64,000 nucleotides of DNA from the NCBI RefSeq assembly GCF_016522075.1, contig NZ_JAEHFW010000002.1:496001-560000 (forward strand), in the 5' to 3' direction. Positions 18,574 through 26,155 of the stretch are shown here, piece by piece. Made by a program: the position numbers and the translations under genes. Source of the stretch: Mucilaginibacter segetis. GTDB taxonomy: Bacteria > Bacteroidota > Bacteroidia > Sphingobacteriales > Sphingobacteriaceae. The first letter of the stretch is position 1, and every line of letters begins with the position of its first letter. Below the pieces are notes generated by a model. The model did not search any database and had not been told where the DNA came from. It saw only the letters and a list, made by a program, of their open reading frames with translations.

Positions 18574-19129
18574 GCTGTATATCTTCAGGTATGTCTATGT
18601 TCAGTATCAACTTTTCTAGGTACGTAAATGAAGCCAGGGTTTTATATTCATGTACGATAATATTTTCTAATTCGATAAAGTTATCCTTCTCCAAAATATC
18701 TAACACCTTGTCGATAATTTCCGAATGCTTTTCCTTTCCAGGCGCGTACTTTTTTAGACCTTCTAACTTATTTTTCAAATCTGCGTCAACGCTTAACCTT
18801 ACCAACAAGTCAGAAGGCTTGAATCGAAACCCTGACCCGAAACTATTTTCAAACGTTTTTAGAAAATCAACAATATCAATCCATTTCATGGCAATTTCCA
18901 GTTTACGTTCCATTTCCGCGCGGCTTTCGGACCGCGCAAAGTAGTAGTATTCATCACCTTCTTCCAGGATCAGGTTAATACCCATGAAATAATCACAATA
19001 AGAATCATAATCCTGGCTGATTGCCGAGTAAAGTTTGCGCACGGATTCTCTACTGCTGTTGGAACAAATAAATTGGCCCTTATTCAGTATTTCAAAAACC
19101 TCTGCTGACTGTTTGGGTATTTCCTGCAT
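18557..19129 (-). CDS. jetB: Wadjet JetB, MukE-like condensin subunit
   Basis: This 190-residue mostly helical protein lies between a MukF-like and a MukB-like gene. Its size and position match JetB (the kite/MukE-like subunit). A roughly central region rich in aromatic and acidic residues ('DYFMGINLILEEGDEYYYFA') resembles winged-helix kleisin-binding proteins of this class. Assignment rests mainly on operon order and size, because the family is poorly conserved. The jetA stop lies 1 nt upstream. Confidence 0.75.
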   Translation of the reverse strand: MQEIPKQSAEVFEILNKGQFICSNSSRESVRKLYSAISQDYDSYCDYFMGINLILEEGDEYYYFARSESRAEMERKLEIAMKWIDIVDFLKTFENSFGSGFRFKPSDLLVRLSVDADLKNKLEGLKKYAPGKEKHSEIIDKVLDILEKDNFIELENIIVHEYKTLASFTYLEKLILNIDIPEDIQHEIPE

Positions 19130-19130
19130 G

Positions 19131-20330
19131 TTATAACGGATAAATCAATAAATATTCTGTGTTCTGCCGGGTTTGATAGTCCCCGGTCAACCTGAACTGC
19201 AGGTCATATTGCGAAATAAGCTGGCAATAAATGGTAAGGCATTCCTCAAAGGATACCGGTTTGCCAAAATCGTAGGTCTGTAGAAAATCGAACAGGTTGT
19301 TACTTCCGGCAAGGAAACTATTTTTAACCGCCTCAAGATTTATTTGTTCCACCTCTTCAATATCAAGTTGCAAATAGTCTGATAAATTATTATCAGAAAG
19401 CTGAATGACAGAACGGTTGCCGGTCTTGTTTCTGCTCACAACTTTTTTAATGGCATCGAGTGCTTCATCATCGCTTTGCAACTGGTCTAAAGAAAGCTTC
19501 AGGGAGTAGGCTGGATTAGGCTCATAAACCAGTGCATGGTCTGTCAACAAAAGTTTGACGATGTTCGTCTTGCTTTTTAATTCGAATTGGTCTTTTAAAT
19601 ATTTTAATTGTCTGATTTTTTCCAGCAATCCGCTTTGATATTTTAAGCGGTTCAAAAACTCTATAATTTGCTTTTGTATGTCAATTAAATTATGGCGGCA
19701 AAAATTAAGCTGCCCCCGCAACGCATTAATGATCCTTTGCAATTCTTCATCTGAAGCGGTTTTGAAAAAAGTTTGCTCCTCATCACCAGCCACCAGGTTA
19801 TCAGTTAATGTAACGAGGGTTGCAATGTCATTTCGCTTAATGTCAAGGTGCTCCAGTTTGGCCTTCTTTATTTTATAATTCGGTTCATTCTTAAAAGTAT
19901 TGTCGATATTACGTTTCAGGTCAACGACATTTCTTATGGCAATGATCCCTGTTTTTCTTAAGGCACTTTTAACCTGCCTTAGATAATTATACTTCCGGCT
20001 TTCACTATTTTCCTTCAGGTAATAAATGATGTTTTGCTTTATCGTTTGAAGATTCTCCGTGATGTAGGAAACATTTATTTCTTCATTTACTTCTAATATC
20101 TGTTCAAAAAACTGAAGGAACTGATCATCAAGCTCCAAATAAGCTCCATTTTCTCTAAGCACCGCGAATTCAAGCAATAGCCGAAGTTTATCCTCATTGT
20201 AATCCAACACTTCTAAGGCATCGTCATATTTATAGGACAAGACTTTGCGCTTCTCAAATATTTCCGTGATGAGCTTTTGTTCCCGGCTTAGCACCAATAG
20301 TAATTCACGTATAGATGAAAATGTCTTCAA
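19131..20330 (-). CDS. jetA: Wadjet JetA, MukF-like kleisin subunit
   Basis: This 399-residue helical protein is the first gene of the operon. An N-terminal winged-helix-like segment ('DEDKLRLLLEFAVLRENGAY', about 45-75) is followed by long helices and a C-terminal region, as in MukF/MksF/JetA kleisins. Order jetA-jetB-jetC-jetD is the canonical Wadjet order. The 225-nt gap to the divergent XRE/ImmA-IrrE gene must contain its promoter, but I found no exact TAnnTTTG on the minus strand. Subtype is not certain from reading alone. Confidence 0.75.
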   Translation of the reverse strand: MKTFSSIRELLLVLSREQKLITEIFEKRKVLSYKYDDALEVLDYNEDKLRLLLEFAVLRENGAYLELDDQFLQFFEQILEVNEEINVSYITENLQTIKQNIIYYLKENSESRKYNYLRQVKSALRKTGIIAIRNVVDLKRNIDNTFKNEPNYKIKKAKLEHLDIKRNDIATLVTLTDNLVAGDEEQTFFKTASDEELQRIINALRGQLNFCRHNLIDIQKQIIEFLNRLKYQSGLLEKIRQLKYLKDQFELKSKTNIVKLLLTDHALVYEPNPAYSLKLSLDQLQSDDEALDAIKKVVSRNKTGNRSVIQLSDNNLSDYLQLDIEEVEQINLEAVKNSFLAGSNNLFDFLQTYDFGKPVSFEECLTIYCQLISQYDLQFRLTGDYQTRQNTEYLLIYPL

Positions 20331-20498
20331 ATTGCTATTTCCTTATATTACAATTGATTACTTTATAGAGGTTTTAAAAGAAGGCTAATTTATTTAGTTT
20401 TCGGTTCCTTTTATAATATTTTATCTGTTAGTGTTAAGTCTTTTTCATTTTAGCGTAAACTACTTATCCGAGTAAGGAAAATAAATTTATGAAAATAG

Positions 20499-20529
20499 TT
20501 GTTTACAAAAAACAGTTTTTGTATATTTG
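20499..20529 (+). promoter_or_regulatory. Promoter and palindromic operator of the XRE/ImmA-IrrE gene
   Basis: A TTG (20499-20501) and TATATTTG (20522-20529, matching TAnnTTTG) are 20 nt apart and form a Bacteroidota promoter. An inverted repeat TACAAAAA-ACAG-TTTTTGTA (20504-20523) fills the space between the two elements, exactly where an autorepressor would bind. This promoter lies inside the longest possible open frame, which shows that the ATG at 20556 is the true start. Confidence 0.65.
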
Positions 20530-20555
20530 TCTACACCGAAACAGAAAGAAAACCA

Positions 20556-21614
20556 ATGGAACAAACATTTGCCACCAACCTCACGCGCGCAAGACTGCTA
20601 AGAGGTCTATCAATGGAAGAACTGGCATCTATGGCAAATTGCTCTAAGCAGGCGATCAGTCACTACGAAAGTGGATTGAGGAGGCCCGACAGCAGTATGC
20701 AATTATCCATAGCCGATGCCTTAGAAAAAGACATTGACTATTTTTACAATGATGCGAACGTAGCATTTAACCTGCACAATGTTAATTACAGGGAGGGTAT
20801 GCTGTTAAGCCCTGCTCAAAGAAGTAAAGTTGAAGAACTTGCCAGCGCCCGATTGAATGATTATCTGGAATTGGAACGTATCGCCAAAGAACTGGTTGCG
20901 TTTCAAAATCCGCTGGAAGACATCATTATCAACAATACGTTTGAAGCGGAAAAAGCCGCGAAGCAGCTACGGAAAAAATGGAAACTTGGAGAGGAACCGA
21001 TCTATAATATTTCCGGCTTTCTGGAGAAAAAAGGAATCAGGATCTTAAAAATTGATTTTGGTTTCCACTACAGCCATGAGGGCTTGTCCGGGTGGGCAGA
21101 AGAAAAAAGAGTGCCTGTTATTATTCTTAATGCCAGGCAGCAAGATTTGGCAAGGGTTAGATTTACGATCCTGCATGAACTCGGGCATTTACTGTTAGAA
21201 ATTCAAGAGAGCCTGGATATGGATGATATTGAACGTATTTGCGATGCTTTTGCTGGTGCTGTATTATTACCTGCTGAAATATTGGAACAGGAGTTTGGCA
21301 AAAATAGGACGGCTATCTCCATGCCGGAATTACGACGGATAAAGGAAATCTATGGTATTTCTATTAAAGCGATAATGGTCAGAGCCAGGGTAACAAAATT
21401 AATTACTTACGAATCCTATCAAAAATGGCTTACCGCGGATTATCCTGACGCTGCATATGGGCAGTATAATGGTACGGAAGAACCTCAGAAATTCCTGCAA
21501 ATGCTTTACCGTTGCCTAAGTGAAAAGAAAATAGGATTTGATAAGGCCGCTAAACTTTCAGGCTGGGATGAAGCTGAATTTAGGCAAATTTATAAACAAC
21601 AAGTAGAGTTTTAA
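20556..21614 (+). CDS. XRE-family HTH / ImmA-IrrE metallopeptidase (antitoxin-type regulator)
   Basis: The protein has 352 residues. The N-terminal helix-turn-helix (about residues 5-60; 'ASMANCSKQAISHYESG') is of XRE type. The C-terminal part has the zinc-peptidase motif H-E-L-G-H beginning at residue 207. This combination is typical of COG2856 regulators that are cleaved or cleave under stress and often serve as antitoxins. The frame is open 57 nt upstream, but that stretch contains the promoter. The stop is 1 nt before the next gene (ATG 21616), so the two form a two-gene operon with the PIN-like protein. It probably represses its own promoter through the upstream palindrome. Confidence 0.85.
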   Translation: MEQTFATNLTRARLLRGLSMEELASMANCSKQAISHYESGLRRPDSSMQLSIADALEKDIDYFYNDANVAFNLHNVNYREGMLLSPAQRSKVEELASARLNDYLELERIAKELVAFQNPLEDIIINNTFEAEKAAKQLRKKWKLGEEPIYNISGFLEKKGIRILKIDFGFHYSHEGLSGWAEEKRVPVIILNARQQDLARVRFTILHELGHLLLEIQESLDMDDIERICDAFAGAVLLPAEILEQEFGKNRTAISMPELRRIKEIYGISIKAIMVRARVTKLITYESYQKWLTADYPDAAYGQYNGTEEPQKFLQMLYRCLSEKKIGFDKAAKLSGWDEAEFRQIYKQQVEF

Positions 21615-21615
21615 G

Positions 21616-22074
21616 ATGAACAATATCGTTATAACAGAGATTCAACTGGCCGCAACTTTTTACAGGTCAGGGCTACTTAAATATTTTAACAGTGATGAAT
21701 TAGCATTTCACATTACGGACATCTGTTATAAGCATAAGATATTAGCAATCAATAACGATAAGTTGACGGCGCAAAAGATGGTTGACGCCGGCTTGCTTAA
21801 AGTTGTGACCCTGGATGAAAGCCAGATGGGCGAAGTAGACCGGCTTCATCATTTTTACAAACCGCAGTTTATTGTTAAAACAGTAACTGCACTTGTATTA
21901 GCGCAGCAAACTGGCTACAAGCTGTTAAGCCAGGATGATCTGCTCAGGGAGACGGCAGCACACGATTTTAAAATCAGGGCTATTAATAAAGGATGGCTTA
22001 TTGAAATTTTAGTAAACGAAATCAGAATGATGGGAGAAACGATAGATGTAGACTTAGTAAAGCAAATTATATAA
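21616..22074 (+). CDS. PIN-like protein, putative toxin partner
   Basis: This 152-residue protein follows the XRE/ImmA-IrrE gene by 1 nt. The pattern of short beta/alpha units ending in L-L-S-Q-D-D-L-L-R-E-T-A and A-I-N-K-G-W-L-I-E-I-L resembles the last half of PIN-like (DUF3368-type) nucleases. There 'LLxxDxxLRxxA' carries an acidic metal ligand. The first acidic residue would be Glu8 in V-I-T-E. Gene pairs of COG2856 regulator plus PIN-like protein are known toxin-antitoxin-like modules. Nuclease activity is inference. Confidence 0.6.
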   Translation: MNNIVITEIQLAATFYRSGLLKYFNSDELAFHITDICYKHKILAINNDKLTAQKMVDAGLLKVVTLDESQMGEVDRLHHFYKPQFIVKTVTALVLAQQTGYKLLSQDDLLRETAAHDFKIRAINKGWLIEILVNEIRMMGETIDVDLVKQII

Positions 22075-22147
22075 AAAAAAGCCACGGCAGAAATTACCAT
22101 GACTTTGTTAATTCGATTAAGACCAAAGCTTTACAGGCTCTTGACTT

Positions 22148-22187
22148 AAGGTAAGAATGTTCTTGCACTTCAAACTTACCTTCTTTT
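22148..22187 (+). terminator. Probable terminator after the XRE/PIN operon
   Basis: AAGGTAAG (22148-22155) and CTTACCTT (22175-22182) form an 8-bp stem with a 19-nt loop, followed by CTTTTT. The surrounding 303-nt gap (22075-22377) otherwise holds only a small AGGCAT-AAAA-ATGCCT hairpin (22228-22243) and the AT-rich leader of the ubiquitin-like operon. No promoter box was recognised there. Confidence 0.45.
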
Positions 22188-22377
22188 TCGCAATTCTGCA
22201 AATCCTCTGAGTGTTTTCAACCGAATAAGGCATAAAAATGCCTATTTGAGCGTGTATGGTTGAATTTAAAATTAAAAAAAAGTAAAAAAGCAATTTTCAT
22301 TTCCTGGTAATACCAGCCTGCGCTACAAAAATGATATGTAGGGCCTTATTCACTTTTTAAATTTTAATAATATTATC

Positions 22378-23076
22378 ATGTCAAATGAAAATAAAGGGGG
22401 AGCGCTTACCCCAAAATTAGCGCAAGCTTTGCAATTTTTTATAGAGGGTAAAGAGTTTGAAACCTTCCATCAGTACCTGACGGGGGCTCAGTTAAAAGAA
22501 CTGGCCAGTATCCCACTGGCAGTTAATTTGTACTTAGCAGTGCAAGCGGGTTATGAGCCTGAATTGATCGGTAATGAAAAAGAAGTTGATCTTGCCCGTA
22601 AGGATATAGAGCAATTCTTTGTCAAAGACAAGCTTAAATTTACCATCAATAGCGAACCCTTTACCTGGTACGAACAATATATTTCCGGCAAGCAAATTCG
22701 CGTCTTGGGTAAAATTGCAGCGGCGGATGAGATATTTTTGCAAGTTCCGCCGCCTTATCATAATGAACTCATCACTGACGATAGGGAGGTCGATTTGGCG
22801 TTGCCGGGCAAAGAGAGTTTTATATCAAAAGCGCAACCGTTCGAGGTTACGCTGATTGTTAATGGGCAACCTAAAAAATGGAAAGAGAAAACCATCTCTT
22901 ATGACCAGGTGGTGATTTTGGCTAAGCAGGATGACCCCTCCACCGGGGAAAAGGCCTATACTATTACGTACTTTGATGGGCCACCGCAAAACCCTAAAGG
23001 GGAATTAGCTAAGAGTCAGATTGTTTTTGTAATTAATGAAATGATATTCAATGCAACAGCAACTGATAAGTCTTAA
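22378..23076 (+). CDS. Multiubiquitin protein, three ubiquitin-like repeats
   Basis: This 232-residue protein has three consecutive ubiquitin-like repeats at about residues 17-80, 83-150 and 153-228. Repeats one and two share the pattern 'F.I....F..Y..Y.(S/T)G.Q...L..I......L........EL I....EVDLA....E.F'. The third is more divergent. The C-terminus ends A-T-D-K-S without a Gly-Gly tail. This fits the prokaryotic multiubiquitin family, which occurs next to E2/E1-like ThiF proteins. Its 3' end overlaps the next gene by 26 nt. It is probably a modifier, or a scaffold processed before conjugation. A free C-terminal glycine would need cleavage or a noncanonical linkage. Confidence 0.85.
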   Translation: MSNENKGGALTPKLAQALQFFIEGKEFETFHQYLTGAQLKELASIPLAVNLYLAVQAGYEPELIGNEKEVDLARKDIEQFFVKDKLKFTINSEPFTWYEQYISGKQIRVLGKIAAADEIFLQVPPPYHNELITDDREVDLALPGKESFISKAQPFEVTLIVNGQPKKWKEKTISYDQVVILAKQDDPSTGEKAYTITYFDGPPQNPKGELAKSQIVFVINEMIFNATATDKS

Positions 23077-24235
23077 CCCTGATTTGAAGCAACTCAGGGA
23101 TGAGGGGTATGAAATTGAAATAATTGGTGGATACGTATGTATCCACCACATACCTTATGTAAATAGCAAGAAGGAAGTGAAATATGGTAAACTGATCACG
23201 GATATTACCTTAATTACACCAACTCTTGCAGATAAGCCGAAAGACCACACGGCTTTTTTTGTAGGTGAACAGCCTTGCCATCTAACGGGTGAATCGATGT
23301 CCGAAATAATTAATCTTGCGATACAGAATAAACCCTTGACAGAAAAAATCATCGGGAACTTTTACCTGTCAAGCAAGCCCAAAAGTGGCAATTACGCTAA
23401 CTTTTATGATAAGTTCTCGCGTTACATCTCGTTGATCTCCGTAGCGGCCAGGGCCATTGAGCCGACAGCTACAGCGCGTACTTACAAACCGATGAGCGAT
23501 GATGAGGAGAATAGTGTCTTTCAGTATTATGATACCAACTCAAGCCGGGCAAACATCATGCAGTTAAACGCTAAGTTTAAAACACAAAAGATCGGGATTA
23601 TAGGCCTCGGTGGCACCGGTTCGTACATTCTGGATTTTATGGCGAAGACCTGTGTGGCAGAGATACATCCGTTTGATGGCGATGACCTAAAGGTGCATAA
23701 TGCTTTTCGAATGCCGGGCGCGGCATCGGCAGATGATTTGCAGGCCAGAATGAAAAAAGTCGATTATTTCGAAGCTTTATATTCAAAAATGCACAAGGGA
23801 ATTAAGCCGCACGCCGTTTACATTACGGAGGAGAATAAACACCTGCTCATAGGCTTGTCGTTTGTATTCATTTGCGTTGACAAAAATAGTGTGAGAAATG
23901 CGATCATTCAAATCCTGCTGGCGATGAATATTCCGTTTATTGATGTGGGCATGGGTGTAAGGGTGATCGGTGATAAATTGACAGGTATGACAAGGACGAC
24001 TGTAGGAACACCTGAAAAAAATGAACATTTAGCCAACAGAATCTCAACCGAAGATACGGACGATAACGATTACACGACCAATGTGCAAATTGCAGAATTA
24101 AACGCATTTAATGCCATTTCAGCAGTGATCAAGTGGAAGAAAATGGTTGGGTTTTACCAGGATTTGCGCCATGAATACCATTCAACTTATTCTTTAAATG
24201 TAGGAGAGATCATCAATGAAGAAACTAAGGCATGA
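23051..24235 (+). CDS. E2-like / ThiF E1-like fusion of a ubiquitin-like pathway
   Basis: The protein has 394 residues. The first about 140 ('GGYVCIHHIPYV', 'HTAFFVGEQPCH') form an E2-like/prokaryotic E2-associated region, with Cys in E-Q-P-C-H a candidate active-site residue. Residues about 175-385 are a ThiF/E1 adenylation domain: nucleotide-binding G-L-G-G-T-G-S near 188, F-D-G-D-D near 213, and N-x-F-R. I see no obvious E1 catalytic cysteine in the usual position, so transfer might go directly to the fused E2-like part or another partner. It overlaps the multiubiquitin gene by 26 nt and the DUF6527 gene by 20 nt, a strongly coupled operon. The arrangement recalls Bub/Bil-type bacterial ubiquitin-like defence. 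Confidence 0.8.
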   Translation: MQQQLISLNPDLKQLRDEGYEIEIIGGYVCIHHIPYVNSKKEVKYGKLITDITLITPTLADKPKDHTAFFVGEQPCHLTGESMSEIINLAIQNKPLTEKIIGNFYLSSKPKSGNYANFYDKFSRYISLISVAARAIEPTATARTYKPMSDDEENSVFQYYDTNSSRANIMQLNAKFKTQKIGIIGLGGTGSYILDFMAKTCVAEIHPFDGDDLKVHNAFRMPGAASADDLQARMKKVDYFEALYSKMHKGIKPHAVYITEENKHLLIGLSFVFICVDKNSVRNAIIQILLAMNIPFIDVGMGVRVIGDKLTGMTRTTVGTPEKNEHLANRISTEDTDDNDYTTNVQIAELNAFNAISAVIKWKKMVGFYQDLRHEYHSTYSLNVGEIINEETKA

Positions 24236-24653
24236 GTTTGTGCAGTATATGCCTGAACAACAGGAGGAAGGTGTTATTTATATCTCCATGAAATACCGAC
24301 TGGCCGTACACAAATGTGTGTGCGGCTGCGGTAATAAAGTGATCACGCCTTTTTCTCCTACGGATTGGGAATTGCGCTTTTATGGCGATAGCATATCATT
24401 AAGCCCCTCTATCGGAAATTGGAATTTCGACTGCCAATCACATTACTGGATAGTAAAAAATCAGATCAGATTTGCAGGGCGCTGGAGTGAACAGCAAATC
24501 AATGATGGTAGAAAACGGGACAAAAAACGCAAGGGCAATTTTTACGCCGATGATACAGCAATCAAACCAGTGGAGGTGATTGTAACACAGCCTGTTGTTA
24601 AATCCGGATGGAAGTTGAAAAGGCTGAAATCATTCTTTAGCTTTTTATCATAA
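24216..24653 (+). CDS. DUF6527-type Cys/His-rich protein of the ubiquitin-like operon
   Basis: This 145-residue protein has a compact Cys/His cluster: His32-x-Cys34-x-Cys36-x-Cys38, then Cys73-x-x-His76 in D-C-Q-S-H-Y-W-I. That C..S-H-Y-W signature is characteristic of DUF6527, a family regularly found with multiubiquitin/ThiF genes. A protease or ligase role has been suggested for it. The last 40 residues are basic. It overlaps the E1-like gene by 20 nt. The Cys/His set suggests zinc binding, but enzymatic activity cannot be judged from this sequence alone. Confidence 0.75.
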   Translation: MKKLRHEFVQYMPEQQEEGVIYISMKYRLAVHKCVCGCGNKVITPFSPTDWELRFYGDSISLSPSIGNWNFDCQSHYWIVKNQIRFAGRWSEQQINDGRKRDKKRKGNFYADDTAIKPVEVIVTQPVVKSGWKLKRLKSFFSFLS

Positions 24654-24686
24654 AGTAATTAAAAATACGGAAAGGAGGTATATAAG

Positions 24687-24806
24687 ATGAGCAAAATAAC
24701 AGTGAAAGTAAATAAAAGTGCCGTTACCGGTAAATTTGTTTCTAATCAACAGGTCAAAAGTAGTCCTAAAACGACCTACGTGCAAACCGTTAAGAAATCC
24801 AGGTAA
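24687..24806 (+). CDS. Small basic protein (39 residues) with strong RBS
   Basis: This short frame, MSKITVKVNKSAVTGKFVS... to a C-terminal K-K-S-R, carries S-A-V-T-G-K-F-V and S-P-K-T-T, a motif I recall from small conserved bacterial proteins. It is preceded by AAAGGAGGT (24671-24679), an unusually strong Shine-Dalgarno for Bacteroidota, 7 nt before the ATG. It begins 33 nt after the DUF6527 stop and ends just before the terminator at 24827, so it is probably the fourth gene of the ubiquitin-like operon. It has seven lysines in 39 residues, which makes it a possible conjugation target (inference only). Confidence 0.65.
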   Translation: MSKITVKVNKSAVTGKFVSNQQVKSSPKTTYVQTVKKSR

Positions 24807-24826
24807 TTGAATTATTAACAATTCTT

Positions 24827-24861
24827 AAATAGCTATAGCGCCATGCTATGGCTATTTTTAT
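24827..24861. terminator. Bidirectional terminator between convergent operons
   Basis: AAATAGCTATAGC (24827-24839) pairs with GCTATGGCTATTT (24845-24857) over 13 bp, with one G-T wobble and a 5-nt loop, and is followed by a T run. It sits between the end of the ubiquitin-like operon (24806) and the stop of the minus-strand nuclease gene (24858). It would end transcription from both sides. Confidence 0.8.
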
Positions 24862-26099
24862 ATATTATAAAATAGGTGGTGTAATTCCACAAACTTAAAC
24901 TCATCTGATGGCAAAACATGATGGGACAGGAAATGACTGGCAGAAATTTTTTGAAAGCCTTTACGATAAGATGGATGTGCATTGATGGCAGTATCCGCTT
25001 CTGTTAATACGTTAGTCAGGCTTTTGTTTTTTACAAAAGTAATCATGATACCGTAGTTCTCCCGCCAGGTTAGGTAGCCTAATAACTGATCAATAGTTTC
25101 TCCGTATAATTTCTGCCCGCCCCATATTTTGCATTCGCACACCAGGATATTCCCTTTGGCAATATTTAGATAAATATCAGATTTGCCTTTGGCGTTAAAC
25201 GTCTCACCTGTTGCTTTACCTTGAAAGACGGTGTTCAGTCCGACCAGTAAGATATTACGAAAATCATTTTCACCGCTATTCTCAAACGATGCGGGCGTTT
25301 TCTCAAACTGGCTTCCCTGGTTGTCGAGGATGTGTATAATGGCCAGTACATCCTCTCTTTTTATGCTATAATTTTCGGGCTGGGTGGGGTTCGGTTTTAC
25401 TTTCTGCACGAGGGGTTGCGTATCCAATTGAATACGTTTAACAACGTCGTCGTCTTTCTTTTTTATCGGGATGCCTATTTGTTTAAACAGCGAATTATAT
25501 TTTTCTTTATCGGCCGTTAGCTTGGTTTTTCGGCCCTCTATTAACCCCTTGATTTTCTGCAATAACATCGCATTTTCAGTTGTAACTTCAGTTTCAATGA
25601 TATGGATGTGATTGTAAACATATTGCTTTAACCTTTGCACCTCGTTAATAACCCAAGTGTCGTCCCGGTTAAAGGCATATCCTTTTATGTCGATAGTAAA
25701 CTCAGCGGTATTTCGTTTCCAATTTACTGCTTTTGTACTTCCACCCAATGAAAACGTTGATGGCCGCATATTTAACAAAGCAGAAAGATGGGCATTATGC
25801 ACTATAGGAATGGTAACATGGATCGATTCATATTCGTAAGGCAGGTCACCTTCATCCCGGTAAGAGTCTTCGCGCTGGTCAGCCCGTATAATCCTTACCT
25901 CATTTTTTTGTTCAAGTGTTTCAGTTCTTTCCAGATCTATTTTTACGGGATCGTAGTGTTTATTTGAATAGTAGTAATCCGCTAATTCTTCTGTAGTCGT
26001 TCCGATAATGGTGGAATCAGGCTCTTTTAAAATTTGAAGCTTTATGTCTTCAAGAATCTTATTGTATGCATCGGAAAATGATGCTCTTATTGTATACAT
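24858..26099 (-). CDS. PD-(D/E)XK-like nuclease with long unknown N-terminal region
   Basis: This 413-residue protein has a C-terminal domain (about 275-385) with the restriction-endonuclease pattern. A helix 'NDFRNILLVGLNTVF' precedes Asp308 (G-K-S-D-I-Y-L), and Glu322-x-Lys324 lies in V-C-E-C-K-I-W-G-G. The following 'TIDQLLGYLTW' helix is also typical. The first 270 residues (mixed beta, then a coiled segment about 165-215) were not recognised and may bind the target. It shares a 37-bp repeat just upstream of its ATG with the fic gene that precedes it on the same strand. It is a candidate DNA-cleaving effector of a Fic-linked module. Confidence 0.65.
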   Translation of the reverse strand: MYTIRASFSDAYNKILEDIKLQILKEPDSTIIGTTTEELADYYYSNKHYDPVKIDLERTETLEQKNEVRIIRADQREDSYRDEGDLPYEYESIHVTIPIVHNAHLSALLNMRPSTFSLGGSTKAVNWKRNTAEFTIDIKGYAFNRDDTWVINEVQRLKQYVYNHIHIIETEVTTENAMLLQKIKGLIEGRKTKLTADKEKYNSLFKQIGIPIKKKDDDVVKRIQLDTQPLVQKVKPNPTQPENYSIKREDVLAIIHILDNQGSQFEKTPASFENSGENDFRNILLVGLNTVFQGKATGETFNAKGKSDIYLNIAKGNILVCECKIWGGQKLYGETIDQLLGYLTWRENYGIMITFVKNKSLTNVLTEADTAINAHPSYRKGFQKISASHFLSHHVLPSDEFKFVELHHLFYNI

Positions 26100-26110
26100 A
26101 TCATAGTCAA

Positions 26111-26147
26111 ATGAGCCGGTATGAGCCGATAATACCCGATAATGAGC
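26111..26147 (-). repeat. 37-bp upstream repeat, copy 1 (before the nuclease gene)
   Basis: This copy matches 27230-27266 at 34 of 37 positions, in the same orientation. It is built from tandem ATGAGCCG(A/G)T and CCGATAAT units and sits 12-48 nt upstream of the nuclease ATG on the minus strand. It is probably an operator that puts both genes under one regulator. The HTH-bearing Fic protein is the obvious candidate. Confidence 0.75.
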
Positions 26148-26155
26148 TAATAGTT

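Noticed and set aside
20499..20555. Longer start of the XRE/ImmA-IrrE gene
   Set aside because: The interval contains a promoter (TTG and TATATTTG) and an operator palindrome, so it cannot be coding.
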